Part shown: one piece after another, positions 7,482 through 16,718 of the stretch
Layout: each line of letters begins with the position of its first letter
Numbering within the stretch: position 1 is the stretch's first letter
Assembly: GCA_033856175.1 (NCBI GenBank)
Contig: JAWVFK010000018.1
Span: 1-64,000, forward strand
Length of the DNA stretch: 64,000 nucleotides
Origin: JAWVFK01 sp033856175
GTDB lineage: Bacteria; Actinomycetota; Thermoleophilia; Solirubrobacterales; 70-9
Reading direction: 5' to 3'
Notes under the pieces: generated by a model
What the model saw: the letters and a program-made list of their open reading frames with translations, nothing else
What the model was told of the DNA's origin: nothing
Databases searched by the model: none
Translations under genes and position numbers: made by a program

Positions 7482-8135
7482 CTAGTACGGCGGCAGCTCG
7501 TCGTACCAGCTGCCGAGGGCCCGGAACGAGCGCCAGAACTCCTGCTTGGCGCCCTGCTCGTCGAGCGAGACGTCGATCTCGGGCACGAAGAGGGCGTCGA
7601 CGGTCGGGGTAAGGCTCTGGATCTCACCGGGCCGGGCCTCGATCGGACGCGCCAGCGGCAGCGAGAGGGCGTTGAGGACGCTCAGAGCGGCCTCCCCCAT
7701 AACGACGACCATCCGCGGCGCGATCACGGCGATCTCCTCGACCAGGCGGGCAACGCACTCGGGCGCCGCCAGCGAGGGATCGGCGACCGGGCACTTGACG
7801 CAGAGCGTGCCGTAGACGGCGAGCGGGTCGATCCCGAGCCGCTTGAGGCTCTTCATCAGAGCGTTGCCGGAGCGCCCGTAGAAGGCGACGCCCTCCTCGA
7901 TCTCGGCGGCGGTCGGCGAGTGCTTGAGCATCAGGATGTCGGCCTGGGGATGGCCCGATCCGAGCACCGGCATCAGCTTGCCGCGGGGGCAATGCGGGCA
8001 GGCCTGCAGCTCACGGGTGAGCTGGTTCAGCTCTCGAATTGCCCGCTCGAGGTACTTCTCCTGGATTTCGTCGTCGGTCGTCCGCACTGCCGGAATACCT
8101 CTTGGCGACGGCGCGGCGTCTCCCTGCCGGTGCAT
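7482..8135 (-). CDS. Uracil-DNA glycosylase superfamily protein with altered active-site motifs
   Basis: The 217-residue protein aligns by eye with family 4 (Fe-S) uracil-DNA glycosylases. It has CPHCPRG near residue 47, PVLGSGHPQADILML, AFYGRSGNALMKSLKRLGID, TLCVKCPV and PECVARLVEEI, then a Rossmann strand VVVMGEAAL. Two CxxC-type Cys plus two later Cys could hold the 4Fe-4S cluster. The catalytic GEAPG motif is replaced by KHSPT, and the C-terminal HPS/HPA histidine motif by a segment reading FVPEIDVSLDE. Glycosylase activity is therefore uncertain. The start codon shares one base with the stop of the upstream gene (TGATG), so translation is coupled. Confidence 0.7.
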   Translation of the reverse strand: MHRQGDAAPSPRGIPAVRTTDDEIQEKYLERAIRELNQLTRELQACPHCPRGKLMPVLGSGHPQADILMLKHSPTAAEIEEGVAFYGRSGNALMKSLKRLGIDPLAVYGTLCVKCPVADPSLAAPECVARLVEEIAVIAPRMVVVMGEAALSVLNALSLPLARPIEARPGEIQSLTPTVDALFVPEIDVSLDEQGAKQEFWRSFRALGSWYDELPPY

Positions 8136-10096
8136 CAGCTCTTGCCGTCGCCGCGGCCCGGCGGTGCGGCGCCCCGGCGAGCCCGCCGCTGGCCGCCCCT
8201 GACCGGTCGCGCGTTCGCGACCTTGCGCTTCGGCGCCTTCGGCCGCCCCGCCGTCTGCAGGAACTTCAGCGTCTGGACGTAGACGAGGTTCTTGTGCTTC
8301 TGGACGATGTCGGCATCGCGCATCGCCTCGAGGAACTCCTCGGGGCCGTCGAAGTCCCGCACCCTGATGCGAACGCTGCCGAGCCCCTGGGCGACGTGGC
8401 TGTCCGAGCCGGCGCCGGCGACGATCCCGTACTTGGCGGCGAAGCGGACGGCCTCCTCGTTGAAGGCGGTGACCGCGATCCGCGGGTTGAAGACCTCGAG
8501 GATGTCGATCTCCTCGACGACGTCCAGCAGATGCTCGTAGTCCGGCACCGAGTGGAAGCGGTCGAAGGGATGGGGCATGTAGACGAGCCCGCCCTGGGCG
8601 CGGATCGCGGCGATCGTCTCGGCCATCGTCAGGCCGCGCTCGATCTTGCGCTCGAGAAAGAGGCCGATCACCTCACCCTGCTCGGCGGTCTTGATCTCCT
8701 CGGCGACGATCACCTCGATGCCGTCCATCCCGGCGGCGATCTCGCGCGCCTCGAGCGCGCCCGAGACCTCGTTGTGGTCGGTGATCGCGATCGCGCCGAG
8801 GCCACGGTCGCGCGCCGTCTCCAGCAGGACCTCGACGGGCGTCGCGCAGTCGGGCGAGTGGTCGGTGTGCATGTGCAGGTCGACGTCGATGGTTGGCCGC
8901 GAGGCAAGCCGCCGGCGTATGGCGGCGCTGCCTTCGGAGACGTGGCGGCGGCCGACGACGCGGCCGTAGACGCCCTCGAGCTCGTCGGTGACGTCGGACC
9001 AGCTGCGTGAGGCGGCCCGCGAGCCGGCGTCGCGGAGCTCCCGGCGCAGCGCCGGGCTCTCGGCCAGCCGCACGAGCTGGCCGGCCAGCGTGTAGGGGTC
9101 GCCGGGAGGAAAGAGCAGCCCGCGCTCGCCTTCGCCCAGCAGCTCGGCATAGCGCTCGAGGTCGGATGCGACCGGCACGGCCCCGCCGGCCAGCGCTTTG
9201 CGGATCAGCCCCGGCGCCGAGCGCGGACCGCCCGAGGCCGCGCAGAGGACATCGGCCGATGCGATGAGATGCTCGAGCGGGCCGGCCGCCGGGCCGACGA
9301 AGTCGATCCGCTCTCTGAGGGCGCGGGCGATCCGCGGCGGGGCGACCGCAGGATCGGGCAGCCAGACCGTCGCTCGCCATTCGAGCTCCAGCGGCAGCCG
9401 CCGCAACGCGCGCAGGAACAGTCGCAGCGCGCCGCGCTCCTCCTCGGCGGCGAAGAGGATCTCGAGGCGGCCGTCGTCGTTGCGACGCCGGGGCTCGCTA
9501 TCGGCGCCGGGCGGCAGCAGCTCGTAGCCGCCGGGAAAGAAGCGCTCGAGCCGCTCTGCCGTGGTCTTCGAGCAGGCGGTGCGGGCATCGAGCCGGCCGA
9601 AGAAGATCTCGACCAACGGCCGCGCGACCTGGGTCGAGAGCACGCGCTCGGCAGGGTCGTGAAAGGTGCCGACGTTGAGCGAGTGCGAGTGGCGCAACGC
9701 AGCCGCCGAGGTGCTCGGCGCGAACGGCTCGTGGACGTGGACGACATCGATCGCCAGGCTGGCGAGCAGCGTCTCGAGGCTGCGGCCGACATCGATCGAG
9801 ACCGAGGCGCCGCGCGAGCTCGAGCCGCTCGGCAGCGACAGCCCGGGGCCGACGCAGACCAGCTGCGGCTTGCCGTCCGCCGGCAGGATCGCGGCTGGGT
9901 CGGCGCCAGCGGCTCGAATCAGCCGGCGCCCTTCGCGGATCTCGGCGCGCGAGTCCGAGGGCGCGACGATGAGGACGCGGTGGCCGCGGGCGGCGAGCTC
10001 CGCCGAGGTGCGCTCGACGAACTCGTTGACCTCGTGCCGGTCCCCCCACTGCTGCGGGGTGACCTGCGCGATCGTCAGGCGGCCGTCGTCAGACAC
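8135..10096 (-). CDS. Glycosyltransferase (GT4-like) fused to a PHP metal-dependent phosphoesterase domain
   Basis: A GTG at 10096 gives 653 residues; the longer open frame upstream is antisense to ino1. Residues 1-390 look like a GT-B glycosyltransferase of the PimA/GT4 type: VTPQQWGDRHEVNEFVERTSAELAARGH, DVVHVHEPFAPSTS, and a donor-side GLLFPPGDPYTLAGQL. The usual E-x7-E pair at the donor site reads R292 to K300 instead. Residues about 402-620 are a PHP domain with all metal-binding motifs: DLHMHTDHSPDC (406-417), ITDHNE (438-443), HPFDRFH (509 on) and GSDSH (563-567). PHP domains are mostly phosphoesterases. Its place behind ino1 and a PIP synthase suggests a role in inositol-lipid glycosylation or phosphate turnover. 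The tail is Arg/Lys-rich. Confidence 0.8.
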   Translation of the reverse strand: MSDDGRLTIAQVTPQQWGDRHEVNEFVERTSAELAARGHRVLIVAPSDSRAEIREGRRLIRAAGADPAAILPADGKPQLVCVGPGLSLPSGSSSRGASVSIDVGRSLETLLASLAIDVVHVHEPFAPSTSAAALRHSHSLNVGTFHDPAERVLSTQVARPLVEIFFGRLDARTACSKTTAERLERFFPGGYELLPPGADSEPRRRNDDGRLEILFAAEEERGALRLFLRALRRLPLELEWRATVWLPDPAVAPPRIARALRERIDFVGPAAGPLEHLIASADVLCAASGGPRSAPGLIRKALAGGAVPVASDLERYAELLGEGERGLLFPPGDPYTLAGQLVRLAESPALRRELRDAGSRAASRSWSDVTDELEGVYGRVVGRRHVSEGSAAIRRRLASRPTIDVDLHMHTDHSPDCATPVEVLLETARDRGLGAIAITDHNEVSGALEAREIAAGMDGIEVIVAEEIKTAEQGEVIGLFLERKIERGLTMAETIAAIRAQGGLVYMPHPFDRFHSVPDYEHLLDVVEEIDILEVFNPRIAVTAFNEEAVRFAAKYGIVAGAGSDSHVAQGLGSVRIRVRDFDGPEEFLEAMRDADIVQKHKNLVYVQTLKFLQTAGRPKAPKRKVANARPVRGGQRRARRGAAPPGRGDGKS

Positions 10097-10158
10097 TGGC
10101 CGAGAATAGAGAGGGGCGCGCGGAGGGCCGACCGCCGCGCCGCGCCGGGCTACCCGGG

Positions 10159-11334
10159 CTACTGCTCGGCGCTGACCGGCGTCTCGCTGGCGGCCGGCTG
10201 CTGGGGCGCCGTGCCGCGGGCGTTCTTGGCGATGAACTCCTCGGTGTCGTCGCGCGCCTGCGAGTCGGGCCGCTGGTTGTGCGGCGACTTCATCAGGTAG
10301 CTCGAGGGGCCGTCGAGCTGGCCGGCGACGCCGTTGTTGAGCGCCAGCTTGACGATCCGGACCGCGTCGATGACGATGCCGGCCGAGTTCGGCGAGTCCC
10401 AGACCTCGAGCTTGAGCTCGAGGTTCAGCGGCACGTCGCCGAAGGCCCGGCCCTCGACGCGGATGTGGGCCCACTTGCGGTCGGTCAGCCACGGCACGTA
10501 GTCGGAGGGGCCGATGTAGACGTCGTCGGCCGGCAGCTCGTGGTCCATGATCGAGGTGACGGCGTTGGTCTTCGAGATCTTCTTCGACTCGAGCCGCTCG
10601 CGCTCGAGCATGTTGAAGAAGTCCATGTTGCCGCCGACGTTGAGCTGGCTGGTGCGCTCCATGCGCACGCCGCGGTCGGCGAACAGCCGCGCCAGCTGGC
10701 GATGGACGATCGTCGCGCCGACCTGGGACTTGATGTCGTCGCCGATGATCGGCAGGCCGGCCTCGCGAAAGCGGTTGTCCCAGTAGTCCTCGCGGGCGAT
10801 GAAGACGGGCAGGCAGTTGACGAAGCCGACACCGGCGGCGAGGGCCTGTTCGACGTACCACTTGGTCGCGTCCTCGGAGCCGACCGGCAGGTAGCAGACG
10901 AGGACATCGGTCTTCGTCTCCTTGAGGATGCCGACGATGTCGGCGGTCTCGCCCGGCGCCTTGGTGATCTTCTGCTTGAGGTACTTGCCGAGGCCGTCGT
11001 GGGTCATGCCGCGCTCGACCCTGACGCCCAGCGACGGCACCTCGGAGAAGGTGATCGTGTTGTTCTGGCCGGAGAAGATCGCCTCGGAGAGGTCCTTGCC
11101 GACCTTGTCGACGTCGATGTCGAAGGCCGCGGTGAACTCGATGTCGCGGACGTGGTAGCCACCGAGATCGACGTGCATGAGACCCGGGACCTGCTCGTTC
11201 GGGTCGGCGTCGCGGTAGTACTGGACGCCCTGCACGAAGGAGCTCGCACAGTTGCCGACGCCGACGATGGCGACGCGGACCTTGCCGTCGTCAGCGCGCA
11301 TGCCGTTGCTTGATACGCCGTTTGTCTTGCTCAT
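10159..11334 (-). CDS. ino1: Inositol-3-phosphate synthase
   Basis: The 391-residue product converts glucose-6-phosphate to myo-inositol-3-phosphate using NAD+. It shows the actinobacterial/archaeal short form: VRVAIVGVGNCASSFVQG as the NAD-binding loop, then VCYLPVGSEDATKWY, GDDIKSQVGATIVHRQL, TSQLNVGGNMDFFNM and SDYVPWLTDRKWAHI. These contain the conserved Lys and Asn residues of the active site. The C-terminal 30 residues are a variable Gln/Ala-rich tail. It sits 60 bp downstream of the PIP synthase gene and 62 bp upstream of the glycosyltransferase-PHP gene, all on the minus strand. This forms an inositol phospholipid operon. Confidence 0.95.
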   Translation of the reverse strand: MSKTNGVSSNGMRADDGKVRVAIVGVGNCASSFVQGVQYYRDADPNEQVPGLMHVDLGGYHVRDIEFTAAFDIDVDKVGKDLSEAIFSGQNNTITFSEVPSLGVRVERGMTHDGLGKYLKQKITKAPGETADIVGILKETKTDVLVCYLPVGSEDATKWYVEQALAAGVGFVNCLPVFIAREDYWDNRFREAGLPIIGDDIKSQVGATIVHRQLARLFADRGVRMERTSQLNVGGNMDFFNMLERERLESKKISKTNAVTSIMDHELPADDVYIGPSDYVPWLTDRKWAHIRVEGRAFGDVPLNLELKLEVWDSPNSAGIVIDAVRIVKLALNNGVAGQLDGPSSYLMKSPHNQRPDSQARDDTEEFIAKNARGTAPQQPAASETPVSAEQ

Positions 11335-11394
11335 GCGGAAACAGTTCCTCCTGGTTCAGTTCAGGTTCGTAAGCACACCCGCCCCCAAGCGGGG

Positions 11395-12051
11395 TTACAC
11401 GGAGCGCTCCGCCTCGATCAGCTGGCCGCGGACGTGCCAGACGCGCTGGAACACGGTAACCGCTGTCAGAGCGGCCATCACGTAGATCGCCGGCGCAAGC
11501 AGCTCGAAGCTGCCGAGAGAGGCTCCGCGGGCGAAGACCAGGCCGATCGAGAGCACGACGACCCGGACCGGCCGCGTGGCGAGGCCGACCTTGCACTCGA
11601 CGCCGAGCGCCTCGGCGCGGGCGCGGGTGTAGGAGACCATCAGCGAGCCGAGCGTCGCACCGACGCACATCGCCGCGGCGAACTCGTCGCCGCGGGCGGC
11701 GAAGTAGGCGGCAACCGCGGTGAGGACGATGCCCTCCTCGACGCGGTCGAGCGTCGAGTCGAGAAAGGCGCCGAAGAGCGAGCCCTTGCCCGACATCCGC
11801 GAGTAGCGGCCGTCGAGGGTGTCCATCACCGAGCCGACGATGAATGCCACCCCGGCGAGGAAGAACAGGCGCTCGACGACGAGGACGGCGGCGGCGGCGT
11901 TGAGGACGAAGCCGGTCAGCGAGATCGCGTTGGGGGTCAGTCGCGACTCGATCAGCCGCTCGCGGGCGAGCGAGCGCAGATCCTGGCCGTTGCGGCGCGG
12001 CCGCTCGGCGTCGCGACTGCGTGGAGCCTGTGAGGGAGCTGAGGTTGCCAT
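11395..12051 (-). CDS. pgsA: CDP-alcohol phosphatidyltransferase, probable phosphatidylinositol-phosphate synthase
   Basis: The 218-residue membrane protein carries the CDP-alcohol phosphotransferase signature as DTLDGRYSR, eight residues, then GAFLDSTLD. This is D-G-x2-S-R-x8-G-x3-D-x3-D, with Ser where most members have Ala. Several hydrophobic segments follow (VVERLFFLAGVAFIVGS, ATLGSLMVSYTRA, VRVVVLSIGLVFA). Directly upstream of ino1, it most likely joins CDP-diacylglycerol to inositol-3-phosphate, the first step of actinobacterial phosphatidylinositol synthesis. The position supports this over PGP synthase or archaetidyl-type homologues, but sequence alone cannot settle the acceptor. Confidence 0.85.
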   Translation of the reverse strand: MATSAPSQAPRSRDAERPRRNGQDLRSLARERLIESRLTPNAISLTGFVLNAAAAVLVVERLFFLAGVAFIVGSVMDTLDGRYSRMSGKGSLFGAFLDSTLDRVEEGIVLTAVAAYFAARGDEFAAAMCVGATLGSLMVSYTRARAEALGVECKVGLATRPVRVVVLSIGLVFARGASLGSFELLAPAIYVMAALTAVTVFQRVWHVRGQLIEAERSV

Positions 12052-12066
12052 CGGCGGGGGCCAGCC

Positions 12067-12846
12067 TCAGGCGGCGCTGGCGCGGACCTCGGGCTGCCGC
12101 CAAGCCCACGCCGCCGGCCTTACCCGGGCGAGCAGTCGATGGGCGGCGAGGGCTGCCACGACGGCGACGACGGCGCCGGCGGCGGCGTCGAACCAGAAGT
12201 GGTTTGCCGTGCCGACGATGACGAGGAATACGAGGGCCGGATACAGGGCCCAGAAGGCCTTGCTGAGGCGATGGCGTGAGATCCGGAAGCCGGGGACGCC
12301 GATCATCAGCGAGAAGGCGATGTGCATGCTGGGCACGGCGGCATAGGGATTGACGAGTACCTTGAGCAGGTCGGAGTCCTGGTTGACGTTGGAGATGTCG
12401 TGGATCGTGTCGACGAAGCCGAAGCCGGTCGTCATCCGCGGCGGGGCGACGGGGAAGAGCGTGTAGCCGACGAGGGCCAGGCCCATCGCCACCATGAACA
12501 TGTTGCGGACGAAGTAGAAGGCGTCGTTGCGGAAGAGATAGAGCCAGAGCAGGAACGAGGTCGTGACGACGAAGTGCGTGTTCAGGTACATCCAGTTGAG
12601 CGTGCTGACGAGCCAGTGCTCGGGCAGCAGCAGCTTCTGCAGGCCGGGCTCGAAGAAGGTCCCCGTCGCCCGCTCGAGGTCGATGACCTTGGCGGTGTTG
12701 GCGAAGGCGGCCGAGGCCTTGCCCTCGGTGATCCCGCGCACGAACTCGTAGCCGAGGTCGGCCATCACGAACAGGCTCAGCTGACGGGCGGCGTCGCCCC
12801 ATCCCTTGGGCAGACGCGCGCCGATTCTCGAGACTAGACGCCGCAC
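12067..12846 (-). CDS. PAP2-superfamily membrane enzyme, AUR1-like
   Basis: This 259-residue protein has about five to six hydrophobic segments. It carries PAP2 phosphatase motifs VPSMHIAFSLMIG (SxH) and GTANHFWFDAAAG (Hx3D). The loop LFPVAPPRM also matches the PAP2/inositolphosphotransferase group, which includes inositol-phosphorylceramide synthases of the AUR1 type. These enzymes cleave lipid phosphates or transfer an inositol-phosphate head group. It is first in the inositol-lipid operon, 15 bp before the PIP synthase gene. A phosphatase for phosphatidylinositol phosphate or a head-group transferase both fit. Its promoter must sit within or next to the short gap to the divergent nth gene. 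Confidence 0.75.
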   Translation of the reverse strand: MRRLVSRIGARLPKGWGDAARQLSLFVMADLGYEFVRGITEGKASAAFANTAKVIDLERATGTFFEPGLQKLLLPEHWLVSTLNWMYLNTHFVVTTSFLLWLYLFRNDAFYFVRNMFMVAMGLALVGYTLFPVAPPRMTTGFGFVDTIHDISNVNQDSDLLKVLVNPYAAVPSMHIAFSLMIGVPGFRISRHRLSKAFWALYPALVFLVIVGTANHFWFDAAAGAVVAVVAALAAHRLLARVRPAAWAWRQPEVRASAA

Positions 12847-12868
12847 GACCCCTGATTGTATTCGGCTT

Positions 12869-13579
12869 GTGAACTCCTGGCGAAGGCCACCACGACGGCG
12901 GGTCCGCGCGATCAGGGACCGCCTGCGCGAACTCTACGGACGCCCGCCCCAGAACATCCACGGCGACCCGATCCACGAGCTCGTGCTGACGGTGCTCTCG
13001 CAGAACACCAGCGACCGCAATCGCGACGTCGCCTATGCGCGCCTGCGCGAGAGGTTCCCCGGCGGCCAGAGCCCGGTATCCGGGGTCGACTGGGAGGCGG
13101 TTCGCGACGCGCCCTTGCGCGAGGTCGCCGACGCCATCCGCCCCGGCGGGCTCGCCGACACCAAGGCGCCGCGGATCCAGCAGATCCTGCGAACGCTGAG
13201 CGCCGCCGAGCCCGGGCTCAACCTCGACTGGCTGCGGCGGGCGCCTCGCGAGACGGCGATCGAGTATCTCGTCTCGCTGCCGGGGGTCGGCCGCAAGACC
13301 GCCGCCTGCGTGCTGCTCTTCGCCTTCGGCCGGCCCGAGGTGCCGGTCGACGTCCACGTCCAGAGGGTCGGCGGCCGTCTTGGGCTGCTGCCAGCGGGCG
13401 GCGCACTCGACGCCGCCCACGACGAGATCCTCGCGATCGTCGATCCCGAAGATGCCTACGAGCTGCACATGAACCTGATCCGCCATGGCCGCGAGATCTG
13501 CCGGCCGCGGCCGCGCTGCGAGCTCTGCGGCCTGCGGCGAATGTGCCCGTACTGGCGAGAGCTCAGGGCGAAGAACTAG
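12869..13579 (+). CDS. nth: Endonuclease III (DNA glycosylase/AP lyase)
   Basis: The 236-residue protein shows the HhH-GPD fold. HELVLTVLSQNTSDRNRD is the N-terminal signature, and LPGVGRKTAACVLLFAFG is the helix-hairpin-helix carrying the catalytic Lys. VPVDVHVQRVGGRLG holds the catalytic Asp. It excises oxidised pyrimidines and cuts the backbone at AP sites. Four Cys near the end could bind a 4Fe-4S cluster (ICRPRPRCELCGLRRMC). The first gap is five residues, where E. coli Nth has six. GTG at 12869 is preferred; the frame stays open to 12806 but would overlap the divergent PAP2 gene. Confidence 0.9.
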   Translation: MNSWRRPPRRRVRAIRDRLRELYGRPPQNIHGDPIHELVLTVLSQNTSDRNRDVAYARLRERFPGGQSPVSGVDWEAVRDAPLREVADAIRPGGLADTKAPRIQQILRTLSAAEPGLNLDWLRRAPRETAIEYLVSLPGVGRKTAACVLLFAFGRPEVPVDVHVQRVGGRLGLLPAGGALDAAHDEILAIVDPEDAYELHMNLIRHGREICRPRPRCELCGLRRMCPYWRELRAKN

Positions 13580-13592
13580 TATCTCGGCGTTC

Positions 13593-13964
13593 GTGAGCCG
13601 GCGCGCCTTCTTCACCTTCACAGCCTTCGCGGCGGTCTTCGCCGTCCTGATCCCCGTCCTGCTGATCGCTGGCAAGGGCGGCGAGCCCGGCTCGCCGGAG
13701 AACGTCGCCGCCAAGTACAAGCGCGGCCAGCAGCTCTTTGCCGACAACTGCGGCAGCTGCCACACGCTCGGGGCGGCGGGTGCCGACGGCGTCGTCGGGC
13801 CGAACCTCGATCGCCTTCTCGGCACCGGCACCCCGCAGGGCAATGCGCAGCGGGTGATCAATGCCGTCACGCAGGGAATCAACGGCCGCATGCCCAAGGG
13901 CATCCTCGAAGGCAACGACGTAAAGCTCGTCGCTGATTTCGTTGGCCACTATGCGGGTAAGTAG
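13593..13964 (+). CDS. Membrane-anchored monohaem cytochrome c
   Basis: GTG at 13593 starts a 123-residue protein. An N-terminal hydrophobic segment (FFTFTAFAAVFAVLIPVLLIAG) acts as signal or anchor. The haem-binding motif CGSCH follows, in GQQLFADNCGSCHTLGAAG. A distal Met ligand candidate lies in GRMPKGIL. The fold is that of class I cytochrome c, as in cytochrome c oxidase accessory or cbb3 CcoP-like domains. It would carry electrons at the outer face of the membrane. It lies 13 bp after nth, which probably reflects packing rather than function. No oxidase genes are in the window. Confidence 0.85.
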   Translation: MSRRAFFTFTAFAAVFAVLIPVLLIAGKGGEPGSPENVAAKYKRGQQLFADNCGSCHTLGAAGADGVVGPNLDRLLGTGTPQGNAQRVINAVTQGINGRMPKGILEGNDVKLVADFVGHYAGK

Positions 13965-14101
13965 CTCCGAGCGGAGAGTACGACCGCGACGCCTCGCCGG
14001 CCATTGCTGGGCGAGTTCAATCGCCTCCTGATCGCCTTCGGCGCGCCACAGCCGTCCTGAAGCTGGTCCGATTTTCGCGCCTGACCAGGCACGAAAGCCG
14101 C

Positions 14102-14153
14102 TTGGAAAGTGGCGATAACCCTGCTAAGTTGGGACTTAGATTTTTTGAGTCCC
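14102..14153 (+). promoter_or_regulatory. dnaK promoter with overlapping inverted repeats (candidate HspR operator)
   Basis: TTGGAA (14102-14107), a 17-bp spacer and TAAGTT (14125-14130) form a good sigma-A type promoter. CTAAGT-TGGG-ACTTAG (14124-14139) is a perfect inverted repeat over the -10. TGGGACT (14130-14136) also pairs with AGTCCCA (14148-14154) across 11 bases. Neither repeat equals the known HspR element (CTTGAGT-N7-ACTCAAG), though the AGT/ACT cores are alike. Because hspR is in the same operon, autoregulation by HspR is the natural inference. Confidence 0.6.
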
Positions 14154-14172
14154 AGATAAACGGAGGAAAGCA

Positions 14173-16065
<1,893 letters not shown>

Positions 16066-16084
16066 GCGGCGCGGGAGATCGACG

Positions 16085-16708
16085 ATGAGCACTAGACGGC
16101 GGGCGGGCGAGCCCGAAAGCCGGCCGGGTCCTGCGGGCTCGGCGGACGGACGGTCGCAGCAGCCGCTGACCGAGGAAGAGCCGCCGGCTGCCGCCGAGCT
16201 CGACAGCGAGCGCGTCGAAAGCGACCTCGACGCGCTGCTGGCCGAGGCGCGCCGCGAGCGCGACGAGTATCTCGAGCTGGCCCAGCGCGCCAAGGCGGAC
16301 TTCGAGAACTACCGCCGCCGCGCCGCCGCCGAGGCCGCCGAGGCCGGACGACGCTCGGTCGCCGGGCTGGCCGCCGAGCTGGTGCCGGCGCTCGACAACC
16401 TCGAGCGGGCGCTGCGGGCTGCGGGGGTCGAGCCGGACGCCGCCGACCAGCCGGCCGAGGGCGCCGATGTCGACGCGTTGCTGCGCGGCGTCCTGCTGAC
16501 CTATCGCGAGATGCGCTCGATCCTCGAGCGCGCCGGCGTCGAGTCCTACGACCCGGCCGGAGAGCGATTCGACCCGACCTGGCACGAGGCGCTGCAGACG
16601 CGCAGCGCCGAGGGCGTCGAGCCCGGGCAGGTCGTCGAGGTCCTCGAGCGCGGCTACCGACTCGACGACCGCGTCGTTCGCCCGGCGCGGGTGGTCGTCA
16701 GCGCCTAG
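16085..16708 (+). CDS. grpE: Nucleotide exchange factor GrpE
   Basis: The 207-residue product has a disordered, Pro/Glu-rich N-terminus (1-50), then a long coiled coil (LDALLAEARRERDEYLELAQRAKADFENYRRR). The GrpE C-terminal beta domain ends in PGQVVEVLERGYRLDDRVVRPARVVVS, the family signature. GrpE dimers release ADP from DnaK. It begins 19 bp after the dnaK stop, and dnaJ starts 10 bp after it, so the three are one operon. Confidence 0.96.
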   Translation: MSTRRRAGEPESRPGPAGSADGRSQQPLTEEEPPAAAELDSERVESDLDALLAEARRERDEYLELAQRAKADFENYRRRAAAEAAEAGRRSVAGLAAELVPALDNLERALRAAGVEPDAADQPAEGADVDALLRGVLLTYREMRSILERAGVESYDPAGERFDPTWHEALQTRSAEGVEPGQVVEVLERGYRLDDRVVRPARVVVSA

Positions 16709-16718
16709 GAGACCCCAG

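Noticed and set aside
8135..10861. A 908-codon minus-strand frame from 10861
   Set aside because: Its first 255 codons are antisense-frame sequence inside ino1; conserved sequence begins at GTG 10096.
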